Assembly: GCF_008831285.2 (NCBI RefSeq)
Contig: NC_045148.1
Span: 22,067,002 to 22,131,001, forward strand
Reading direction: 5' to 3'
Length of the DNA: 64,000 nucleotides
Source: Nymphaea colorata
Taxonomy: Eukaryota > Streptophyta > Magnoliopsida > Nymphaeales > Nymphaeaceae
Part shown: positions 56,036 through 64,000 of the stretch, one piece after another
How positions within the stretch are numbered: position 1 is the stretch's first letter
Layout: each line of letters begins with the position of its first letter
The notes under the pieces: model-generated
Told to the model about the DNA's origin: nothing
What the model saw: only the letters and a program-made list of their open reading frames with translations
The model's database searches: none
Position numbers and translations under genes: made by a program

Positions 56036-57665
56036 TTTCACTACATGGCCGGAATCAAGCTTGCTTCAAGATGATATATGGTATCTAGATTCTAGGGCAA
56101 CACATCACATGGCAGCAGATATTGGCAATGCTATCACCAACAAAAATGAACGTAAAGTTGGTCTCACACTGTTTGGTAAGCTCACATTGTTTTCCCTTCA
56201 TATTCAAAAATGCTTTACATGTTTAATGTGCACTAAGAAAAATATGTTGTTTATGTTGCCAAACTTACACATGATAATCACCATTTTTTTGACTTTTGTC
56301 CTCACAAATTTCTGATTTAGGATCATTAGAAATGAAAAGTTTTAGTCCAAGGCACCAACGAGAAAAATTTATACAACCAAAGTGCTTCGATGTTTGTGCA
56401 CAAACAGTTCAAACACGAAAGCCTTGATGAAAATTTTGCCTGCACTTGTGACCTTCATATTTTTCTATTTGAGAATTATTAGATTTAAAGTCAAACCATG
56501 TGGTTTTAAATTGAATATGAACTTTATAAAGGATATATATGTTATGAATCCTCACTATTGCAATACATGCATTTCTCAACATACCATTCTCTATGAAGAA
56601 AACCGTTTGCAGTTTTTAAATGCTATTAATTAATTAAAAAACTAATTGTAATTGAAGCTAAACCAAATAATCCAAGCCCCATTTCCAATGCAATTCAAGA
56701 GACATTCAAAATATATCTTGCCCAAAATGAAACTTATATCTTGCCCAAAATGAAACTTTGTCTCTCTTCATCAACAAATAGCTTGGTCAAGAATATATCA
56801 TGAATCACCTATTTGTACATGAAGCCCCATGTCCCATCAACCAACCAAGAGAAGAAGAAAGGAAAGGAAATCATGACGTGGAACTGGACTTTAGACCCAT
56901 CTAGTGAAAGACGTACAATAATAGAACTAATTAATTTGAAGTCACCATATGATTAATCAATCTATGGATGAAACAAGAGCATTATGTGCTTATTTTGCAT
57001 CCAAATATAGTCTTCCATTGTGTCTCCTTAGTGAAGTTAATACAAGTTAAGTTGAACTCAGAGTTCATCTTAACAAAATGTAATCCTAAAAGCGCTCAAG
57101 CTATGGAAGAAGAGTTGGGGTCGTTTTATACAAATCAATTGTGGGCTCGTCCCAGCCAACAACTCACATAATAATGTTAGATGTGGATGGATATTTAGAT
57201 TAACAGGGAGGAAATATGATGGCTCAATTGCTTAGTACAAGTCTCCCCACTTTGCAAAAGGTACAATCCATAAGAAGGGACATACTAATATGAAACTTAT
57301 AGTCCTATTGTTAACCAAACTACAAAACCGTTGATCTCAACCATGCCTATCTCGAAGGGTAGATCTTTACATGAATTAGGTGTCAATACTTTCTCACAAC
57401 AGATACTAAAGTAAAAGGTGGTTCATGATGCAACCACCATGGTTTTAAGATTAATGGGTTCCAATCATGTTTATCGCCTCAATAAAGCATTGTCCTAGTA
57501 AAAAAAAAGGCTAACAAGGCTTGTCCTTTAAACTTGGGGTTCATGAGTCACAATTAGATATGTCCATAAAATCCTCATTGATGATTTGTGTAGATGACAT
57601 CATAGTCACTAGAAGTAACATGGTTGAGGTAGAAAAAAATCATAGTCACTAAAAGTAACAAACTA
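56036..57665 (+). mobile_element. Strongly decayed Ty1-copia element, plus strand
   Basis: Three landmarks lie in copia order. The protease motif is WYLDSRATHHMA (56080-56115), where the family has DSGATHHM. An RT start AMEEELGSFYTNQLW lies near 57098. The RT active-site block ICVDDIIVTRSN (about 57585-57620) stands where the family has YVDDIIVTG. The Gly to Arg change in the protease, many stops and missing integrase indicate an old, deleted copy. No LTRs were recognised. Confidence 0.7.
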
Positions 57666-57721
57666 ATTGTTGCAAGTTCCCTGTAAATTATATAAGATGA
57701 CAAGTTATTGCCAATCAAATA

Positions 57722-57730
57722 CTATATATG

Positions 57731-57770
<40 letters not shown>
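57722..57770. repeat. Microsatellite (TA)n
   Basis: TA dinucleotides with a few TG interruptions. Confidence 0.95.
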
Positions 57771-58915
57771 GTGAATGGGCTCTTATAGGTAGCATAGCTG
57801 GTCAGACTGGCAGTATAGCAAAGGGTCGATTCTCAACTCGATTCTCATGAGTGCTATTCACTTGAACTACAAATGGTGCGTGTGTGATGCTTTGTTGATG
57901 GGTGTCTTGCTTTGAACTTGTCACAAAGAAGCCCCAAACTGTGGGGCAGGAGGAAAGAGGGAGGGGCTTCCAGCTACACCCCCACAAAACAAAAGCAAAA
58001 CAACAAATCTTAAACATTTAAAACTAGCAAATTAATAACACAATTACCATTTTTTTCAAATTGTTGTGTCCTCCCTACCCAGGTACCCAAACCTATGCCT
58101 GAACCCATGCCAGCACTAAAGCGACTTGGGCTTGGGGAAATGTTTGGAACACATTTGAAAGGGATGTCAACTGTTGTAATATGATAAAGCAAGAATGCTC
58201 GGATGTAGATCCAAATGAGGAAGGAGATTCTGTCAATGATTCGATCGAATACAGGAGCCAAGAAAATTGTCATGAAAATCTGTTGTATTGAAATAATTCC
58301 ATATCTGATCCTATAAATCAAGATATTGATAATTTGTATGAAAGCCTTCCCACTTATAAAATGGCCATATCAGATTCATCTAAGAAGTAAACTGTTCATA
58401 AGTGCTTTATATACAAAGGGAGGGTTTCTTACCCTTGCTGGTCTGCTGTCAATCAACCCTTTAGTTCAAACAACTTTAGAAAAAAAAGTGGATGTTAACA
58501 TCAAATGAGCTACTGTGGTTGTAAAACCAAAAAGGTCCGAGTTAACATCTTTAACTTCTCTGCTATATATCAATAACCAAAAGTTTCTACTAGAAATTCC
58601 TTGAGCATATGATATTCATGCCCTCGTATACTTCGGAAAAGATAAATCAAACTACAAATTCTCTCTCAAACTACTAATGTGGTTGAGAGTTGTGTTCTTG
58701 AACCTACTAATGTGGTGATAACTTAGGCCCCCTTTCTCTCTCTAACTATTTCTCCCTGTATATGACAAAAGTTTTGTAATAATATTTCTCTCTCTCTCTA
58801 AGAATAGGAGCAAACTTTTGTAATATTTGCTCTCTCTAGGTGTTGATCAGATAATGAAAAGGCTGTTCCGATAATCAAAAGCCCATGATGGAGGAGTCAG
58901 TGGAGGCGTGGGGGA
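57771..58915. other. Unassigned DNA
   Basis: One plus frame (58165-58330) reads CSDVDPNEEGDSVNDSIEYR, coding-like but unrecognised. The minus ORF 58010-58321 overlaps it. CT-rich short runs occur at 58735-58840. No gene is called. Confidence 0.4.
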
Positions 58916-58920
58916 AGTAG

Positions 58921-59990
58921 ATGAAGGAAATACCAACCTCACTCTTCTCAGTCTTGGACCATTCAGTCCCGTCCTCCCTTTCTCTTTTCTCTGTCTCAGA
59001 AAGGACTAGTTGTTGGGACTTGGGACCGACGCAAGGCAAGAAGTCAGAGAAGATAGAGAGAGAGAGGAAGGGAGAATGGAGTGATGATCAAGTGAGGGGA
59101 GGCATCAGGGGGGCAACGGTCACCATCTGCAACAGCAGCACCATGGAAGACGGTGGGGAGGAGGAGCACGAGACACAGGTGCTCGCCGTCCGGCATGCGC
59201 TGAAAGAGGCATCCTGGCAGATAGGGGAGTCTCCCACTGCCGGTAGAAGCAGGAGGAGGAGGAGGGCAGCGCCATCAAGGCCCTCCTCCACCTCCAGACC
59301 AAGGGCTTTGCCTCCAAGTTCAAGGACCCCATGCTTGCTGACCTCACCCACCACCTTTGCTGCCTCCGCTCCTAGGTGGACAACAAGCTCCCCTGCTCCT
59401 ACCTCACCATCATCAGTTCCTTCATCAGGGGCCACATCTTGGGCAGTGACATCGTGTGTCAGCTGTGTCAACGAGTTGGAGATTCAGGCATGGATTGACC
59501 GGAAGAGCATCAAGAAGCTGGTGAAGTCGCTGCTCAGTGAGGATGAGGAGGAGGTGAAGGTCATCGGGCTGCTGTCAGGATTCAAGACCCATGTCTCCAG
59601 GACACCGTGCTGAGGTCCCGGGCTTTTTCAATGCTTGAATCGGTCCTGTGCGATAGGAAGGTGTCCAGGTGGGTTAGGGAGAACTGCCCCTTCACCATGG
59701 CGGCTCTGGTGACGTTCAACAAGGACATGTTCACGGTCAGGTGGTGATGAGCCTGATGGCGATGGCCCTGGTGGAATTGGGATCCACCGACGGCCTCAGG
59801 GGCCTCTGTAGCTTGATCATCGCCATCGAAAGCCTCTTTGTCGATGAGATCCACCAAAGCGGGGAGCTTCCCAAGATCATAAAGGCCTTGCATTTGGAAG
59901 ACGAGGGCTTAAAATGGGCTGCTTTAGATTGTATTATGGTGATTGGATACATTGGTAGAAAGGAGGTAATCAAGGCCATGATGGAGAAGG
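58921..59990 (+). pseudogene. Armadillo-repeat-like gene, broken and interrupted by a copia LTR
   Basis: This GC-rich block reads as one ancestral frame in pieces: MEDGGEEEHETQVLAVRHAL KEASWQIGE from 59142; in another frame AIKALLHLQTKGFASKFKDP and SYLTIISSFIRGHILGSDIV with a stop in between; then [20 protein letters not shown]; and finally (59741 onward) [40 protein letters not shown] and [20 protein letters not shown]. The helical pattern with [11 protein letters not shown] and LKWAALDCI resembles armadillo-type repeats. Several frameshifts and a stop break it, and the 3' LTR of the copia element begins within the codons after AMMEKV at 59991. Family assignment is by eye only. The lack of introns could mean a processed copy. 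Confidence 0.5.
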
Positions 59991-60423
59991 TGTTAAATTT
60001 CATGGAAGGAAGGAAGGAAGAAAAATGGGACAGCACAAGTTTAATGTGGTTTGGCGTTAATAGCCTACATCCACGAAAACAGAAAAACCTCTATTTTTTG
60101 TCTCTCTTATTTTTTCTTACCGATGTCGTTTGAATGATCTCCTTATAAAGAGTTACATCCCCTTCTTCCCTTACATATCCCAACGGTTTAAGATCCCTGG
60201 AAATCAGGGAGTTTCAGAGAAAAAAGGCAACAGGTTAAAGAGGTAAGACAAGCTTGGTAAGATGATATTGATGAGATTCTCATTCTGTTGCTCCTCTTTC
60301 CAAAGATATGATCAACCGTTAGGTGGTGAGGATGTCTTTCCAAGAAGGAGATGAACATTAGCTGCTGAGGATTTCTTTCCAAGGAGGAGACGGTGACAGA
60401 GCTTCCTTCCAAATGTGCTAACA
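59991..60423 (-). repeat. Copia 3' LTR, 433 bp
   Basis: On the minus strand it begins TGTTAGCACATTTGG right after the polypurine tract and ends AAATTTAACA, giving inverted termini TGTTA/TAACA. It has a TATA box at 60142-60149. It carries the R/U5-type text 'cgtggatgtaggctattaac' near 60070, typical of copia LTRs. A short internal repeat 'atttctttccaa.gaggaga' is also seen. Confidence 0.88.
60142..60149 (-). promoter_or_regulatory. TATA box in the copia LTR
   Basis: The minus strand reads CTTTATAAGG, about 270 bp into the LTR, followed by the R-like segment. Confidence 0.5.
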
Positions 60424-60437
60424 AAATCCCCCTCAAG
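60424..60437 (-). promoter_or_regulatory. Copia polypurine tract
   Basis: The minus strand reads CTTGAGGGGGATTT directly before the LTR start TGTTA. It is the conserved plus-strand primer of plant copia elements (TTGAGGGGG). Confidence 0.9.
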
Positions 60438-60860
60438 TTGGTAGGCAGACATCAGTCTGCCCCAACTTGTCCGTAATAATCCTTTGCCTTTCTTCCCCAG
60501 GACTTTTTGTCAAGATGTCGGTGAGCTGGTTTTCGCTTCTAACATGAGAAGTTGCAATGATGCCATCTTGAATTTTTTCTCGAACGAAATGACAGTCGAT
60601 TTCGATATGTTTTGTTCGTTCATGAAATTTGAGATTCACACCAATTTGAATAGCTGCCATGTTGTCACACTTTAGTTCCATTGGGGAGTGAGTTTCGACC
60701 CTCATATCCTTAAGGAGGGACTTAAAACAAATCAATTCACACGTACATATGGCCATGGCTTGGTATTCAGCTTCTGCACTAGATCAGGCTACTATGGCTT
60801 GTTTTTTACTTTGCCAAGTGATCAAATTTATTCCAACAAATGTGCACCAACCTGATGTTG
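60433..60860 (-). pseudogene. Copia RNase H
   Basis: The last part of the polyprotein degrades RNA during reverse transcription. The stretch before the open frame has SSAEAEYQAMAICT with a stop just upstream. The open part 60433-60756 continues with LKCDNMAAIQIGVNLKFHER, TKHIEIDCHFVREKI and SENQLTDILTKS, diagnostic of copia RNase H ends. It terminates near the polypurine tract, as expected. Confidence 0.9.
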
Positions 60861-61032
60861 ACCGGTTGTCATTTGAGTCCCCACTATCAAATATATAAGT
60901 GTTCCAACTAGTTTTGGAAGCATTCTTTGTTTTCAAAAATATCGCCATCTTCTTTCCTTAGCTTGCAGTTCATTTCAAGGGGTGTGTTTGCGGGTTTGGT
61001 GCCTAGATATCCAGTATCTTTCAAAAGATCAA

Positions 61033-61980
61033 TCATGTATTTGTGTTGACATATAATACTCCTTTGTCAGAGTGAGCCACTTCTATTCCAAGGAAGTATA
61101 GCAACAGTCCATGATCTTTGATTTCAAACTCGCTATTTAAATGTTTTTTTATAGCCAGCATGATCTCAAAGTCATCTCCAGTAAGTATGATATCATCCCC
61201 ATACACAAGCAAGATGGTTACCTTGGATTTTCTGGTGAATGTGAACATGGTGTAATCAGTAGAGCTTTTCTGAAATCTGTACTTGTTGAGTGCTGTCTCT
61301 AGACAAGCAAACCAGGCACAAGTCGATTGCTTGAATCCATAAAGAGCTTTCCTAAGTTTGCAATGACCAGATTGGCCGTTAACTCCTTGCAGTACTTCCA
61401 TGTAGACCTCTTCTTCCAATTCACCATGGAGAACTGCATTTTTTACATCAAGTTAGAGAAGATTCCACCTTTTTGTAGGTGCAACTGCAAGAAGAGCTCT
61501 CACCGTGTTCATTTTTGCTACCAGAGCAAAGGTTTCATTGTAATCGATTCCTTCTGTCTGTGTGAAGCCCTTCGTAATATGGCGAGCCTTATACCGCTCC
61601 ACTTCTCCATTGCTCTTGAACTTTATTTTGTAGATCCATTTACAACCTACCAGTTTATTTTCATCTGGTAGAGGAACAAGATCCCAAGTATAGTTCTTTT
61701 CAAGCACCTTGATTTCTTCTTCCATGGCTGCCCTCCACCATAAGACTGCACTAGCTTCATTAAAGTTTCTTGGCTCTTGATGACCATAAATAACAAAGAT
61801 GTATGACTTGTAATTATGCGAGAGAGCTTCAAAAGGGAGATAATTGTCTAGGAATAAAGACTTCCAGCGGATAAGTATAGTAATCACTTAACTTGGATGG
61901 AGGCCGAGTCACTCTAGAGGAACGTCTTACGCCTGGTTGAGGTTCGACGTTGGTAGGTGGTTTGTCTTCCTCCAAAATAG
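61033..61980 (-). pseudogene. Copia reverse transcriptase and preceding linker
   Basis: From 61980 leftward the order is: the linker RRSSRVTRPPSKLSDYY; NEASAVLWWRAAMEEEIKVL; VGCKWIYKIKFKSNGEVERY; ETFALVAKMNTVRALLAVAP (61453-61887); then, after a frame change near 61430, YMEVLQGVNGQ, LRKALYGFKQSTCAWFA, LVYGDDIILTG with the catalytic DD (YGDD here, YVDD usual), and LLYFLGIEVAHSDKGV (61033-61419). It copies element RNA into cDNA. The frameshift between the two open parts disables it. Confidence 0.92.
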
Positions 61981-61981
61981 C

Positions 61982-62285
61982 GTTTTAAAGGCTGCTGTCT
62001 TACTAGGAAAGTGGGCGATCCCTGGTTGGCATGTAGGCATTAGAGAGACCTTTCACCATCCCATTCTGAGCTCATAGTTCTGTCAAACAGGTTCGTTGGA
62101 ATAAAACAGCTCAACTGGATTAGTATGAGTCCCGTTTTAAAGGCTGCTGTCGTTACTAGGAAGTGGGCGATCCCTGGTTGGCATGTAGGCATTAGAGAGA
62201 CCTTTCACCATCCCATTCTGAGCTCATAGTTCTGTCAAACAGAGTTCGTTGGAATAAAAACAGCTCAACTGGATTAGTATGAGTC
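61982..62285. repeat. Near-perfect 152 bp tandem duplication beside the gap
   Basis: The units 61982-62132 and 62134-62285 differ mainly by single-base indels (for example 'gtcttact' and 'gtcgttact', 'ggaaag' and 'ggaag', 'acaggtt' and 'acagagtt'). On the minus strand they encode part of the repeat D frame. Confidence 0.92.
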
Positions 62286-62366
62286 CTGGACATCATCAGC
62301 TTTGTCTCTTTATAATAGGGATGGCCAGCCTTAAGTTTGGCAAGGTCGATGGCATTCCTCGTGGCA
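61982..62366 (-). repeat. Repeat D copy 2 (unrecognised coding-like sequence)
   Basis: The minus strand next to the gap encodes ATRNAIDLAKLKAGHPYYKE and SRTHTNPVELFLFQRTLFDR, with DRTMSSEWDGERSL at the end. 38970-39265 has the same sequence in the opposite orientation. It may be an exon of a transposon or a cellular gene. I do not know the family. Confidence 0.55.
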
Positions 62367-62466
62367 NNNNNNNNNNNNNNNNNNNNNNNNNNNNNNNNNN
62401 NNNNNNNNNNNNNNNNNNNNNNNNNNNNNNNNNNNNNNNNNNNNNNNNNNNNNNNNNNNNNNNNNN
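62367..62466. other. Scaffold gap, 100 N
   Basis: Exactly 100 undetermined bases. The number is the usual placeholder for a gap of unknown size. Confidence 0.99.
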
Positions 62467-64000
62467 AAAGATTAGGGAGATTCATTGAAAATAGTCTAAT
62501 GTTCTATGATCTGCCCAAACTTTGAGGCAGGTTAATGGAACACTCACATAATGTTCTAAAACCCCAAAACAATCCCTAAACAAACATCCAAGTCAAGGTT
62601 TAGATACAAATTCTTGATGTTAATTAGGTGGTTTCAATGTGTATATAGGAAAGTCAATGTTGCCAGATGTTAGATAGTTGTGTGGTTAAAATTTTGAAAT
62701 TTGTTGCTATAAGTAAACTGTCGTCCACCATAAATTTGACCTTGCTGCTTAGTGTTTGTCATTTAAATTAGTTGTTCTTTTTCAGTATTTGTCTCTTTTT
62801 TTTTTTGAAATATATATTTTACCAATTTCATTTTGAAGCTTACACTTCACCTCCTGATAGGCTAAATGTCTTGCTTCATGTTTTAAACGCCTTTACCAGC
62901 CAATTAAAGTTTTTAGTTTTTTTATCTTCCTTTAATACTCAAAAGATGGAAGAAAAGTGTCCTAAGATGTCATGATCAAAAGATAGGTTCAGGACTAAGG
63001 TTCAAATTTAAATATATTGATACATAATTAAGGGTCCTCTTGAAGACTTCTAATCTGAGTTGACTCGTGCTGAGCATGCTGCATTCAGTGCGGATGGGTT
63101 ATGGATGTTTATGACTCGCTTACTCTGACATCTTCAATGTCAACGCTTGAAGCTTGATAGAATTGGAAGTGCTTAACAGATATTGACTCGAATGCATACT
63201 GCTGGTGGGTACTTAATAGAGGCAAAAGTAATTTAGTCCCCTGACTACACACAATTGAATACTAGGGAAGGCATTGAAGTTATGTTTTAACTGGTTTAGT
63301 TGGGCACCACAAGCTTTAAATCAATCTCTCTTGTTCCCTGTATAGTAGTTTGTCACATTTAACTACTTTTAACCATCATTTGATTTCATGTTGACAGAAT
63401 GCAGTGGATTCTTGCACCATTCCTTCAATTTGATGAAATGGTGAGAAAATCATTTTTATGGCTGCTCTACTCAAGTTATAACACCTACAAATGCCCCTAT
63501 GTGTATAGGAGAATTATTTCATTCTATCCCCTGGTTTGTGGTATCGGCCAAGTAAACCCAATTTTGTGAAATTAATTCTTTATTCATGGGACAAGTTGAA
63601 TCCATGATCAAGCAATATCTCATCCAAAATGTTTATTGTTGAGACCTTAGCATGAGACTACAAAGTTAAATGTATGTAAATTTTACAAAAATACTTTCAT
63701 TATTTGATGGATGACAAATACATGGTACTGTTAAATCTTCAGTTCCTTACTTTTAAGGTGCCACGTCTAAGTTGATCATGTTGTTGGTCATTACATGATA
63801 AAGTACAGGATCCTAGTTCAAAAAACCTGTGTTCATCCAAATCAAGGTTTGGATTCCGATTATTATTGTTCATTATATATATATATATGAAAAATCAATG
63901 TTGGTAGATGTCAATAAGTTGTTGTATGGTTAGAATTTAGAAATTTGTTGCTGAAAGTAAATTCCTGTCCACCACAAACTGTGTTAATACCAATTATACA
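62467..64000. other. Unassigned AT-rich DNA with a 150 bp direct repeat
   Basis: No gene is visible. 'aggtttagata...tcaatgttgccagatgt..ataagttgt..ggtta..attt.gaaatttgttgct.taagtaaa' at 62597-62745 recurs diverged at 63845-63990, about 1.25 kb away, in the same orientation. A (TA)n run lies at 63876-63890. Confidence 0.6.

Larger units (their letters stand above)
59991..61980 (-). mobile_element. 5'-truncated Ty1-copia element, minus strand
   Basis: The element has its 3' LTR (59991-60423), polypurine tract, RNase H, RT and the integrase-RT linker. It stops abruptly at 61980, where repeat D begins, so gag, protease, integrase and the 5' LTR are missing. The RT frame holds few breaks. The LTR termini TGTTA...TAACA are intact. 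Confidence 0.88.

Noticed and set aside
59088-59471. Minus-strand ORF of 127 codons opposite the armadillo-like block
   Set aside because: It is a shadow of the GC-rich plus-strand frame and has no motif.
1-64000. tRNA, rRNA, CRISPR arrays, bacterial operons
   Set aside because: No tRNA-like cloverleaf, rRNA segment or spaced identical repeats were seen, and the content is plant nuclear.

Overview
This 64 kb window looks like nuclear DNA of a flowering plant. It is AT-rich, with long low-complexity tracts and many microsatellites. Its recognisable coding remains are plant retrotransposons (Ty3-gypsy of the Tat type, Ty1-copia, LINEs), a hAT transposon remnant and fragments of CNL-class NLR (NBS-LRR) resistance genes. 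I found no intact cellular gene, no rRNA or tRNA gene and no CRISPR array. Nearly every recognisable reading frame is interrupted, so this is repeat-rich, gene-poor accessory sequence around a decayed NLR cluster. A 100-base run of N (62367-62466) marks a scaffold gap. The species cannot be named from the sequence.

Layout. 1-2940: mostly unassigned AT-rich DNA with one GC-rich acidic ORF at the left edge. 2976-4950: a 5'-truncated LINE on the minus strand. 4955-5560: a fragment of an LTR family called LTR-A here. 5957-17884: a large Tat-like Ty3-gypsy element on the minus strand. Its order, from its 5' end at the right, is: truncated 5' LTR, degenerate primer-binding site, an extra upstream ORF resembling the plant mobile domain, a lysine-rich segment, gag, protease, reverse transcriptase, RNase H, integrase, a tandem-repeat 3' UTR and a long 3' LTR. 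The 5' LTR remnant is followed by an inverted LTR copy, giving a palindrome with arms of about 500 bp (17366-18467).

18.5-36 kb: repeats and unassigned DNA. It contains a 1 kb polypyrimidine tract facing a 1.1 kb polypurine tract (24.1-26.35 kb), another LTR-A copy (26.4-27.7 kb), an LRR fragment (27.73-28.06 kb), a retroelement-like repeat called family B (31.4-33.7 kb) and CACTA-like repeats (34-35.8 kb). 36.0-38.66 kb: the most complete NLR, a CC-NB-LRR pseudogene on the minus strand with at least three stops and two frameshifts. Collinear landmarks show that 27.7-31.3 kb and 36.0-40.6 kb are two copies of one duplicated NLR locus. A third LRR remnant lies at 45.8-47.0 kb on the plus strand, and a fourth possible one at 18.76-18.96 kb.

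40.7-64 kb: a three-unit tandem repeat, an internally deleted hAT element with striking GC-rich hairpins at its left end (42.29-44.84 kb), a second LINE (48.37-50.14 kb), family B in the opposite orientation (50.9-52.5 kb), a decayed copia on the plus strand (56.04-57.66 kb), and an armadillo-like pseudogene (58.92-60.0 kb). The pseudogene is cut by the 3' LTR of a second copia element on the minus strand (59.99-61.98 kb). Next come a near-perfect tandem duplication beside the N gap, which may be an assembly artefact, and terminal unassigned sequence.

The parts do not work together as a pathway. The history that best fits is an NLR cluster that duplicated, decayed and was repeatedly invaded by retroelements and DNA transposons. 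I did not find a convincing new functional system. The most unusual structures are the LTR palindrome, the Tat element's extra ORF, the three-hairpin transposon end and the paired purine/pyrimidine tracts.
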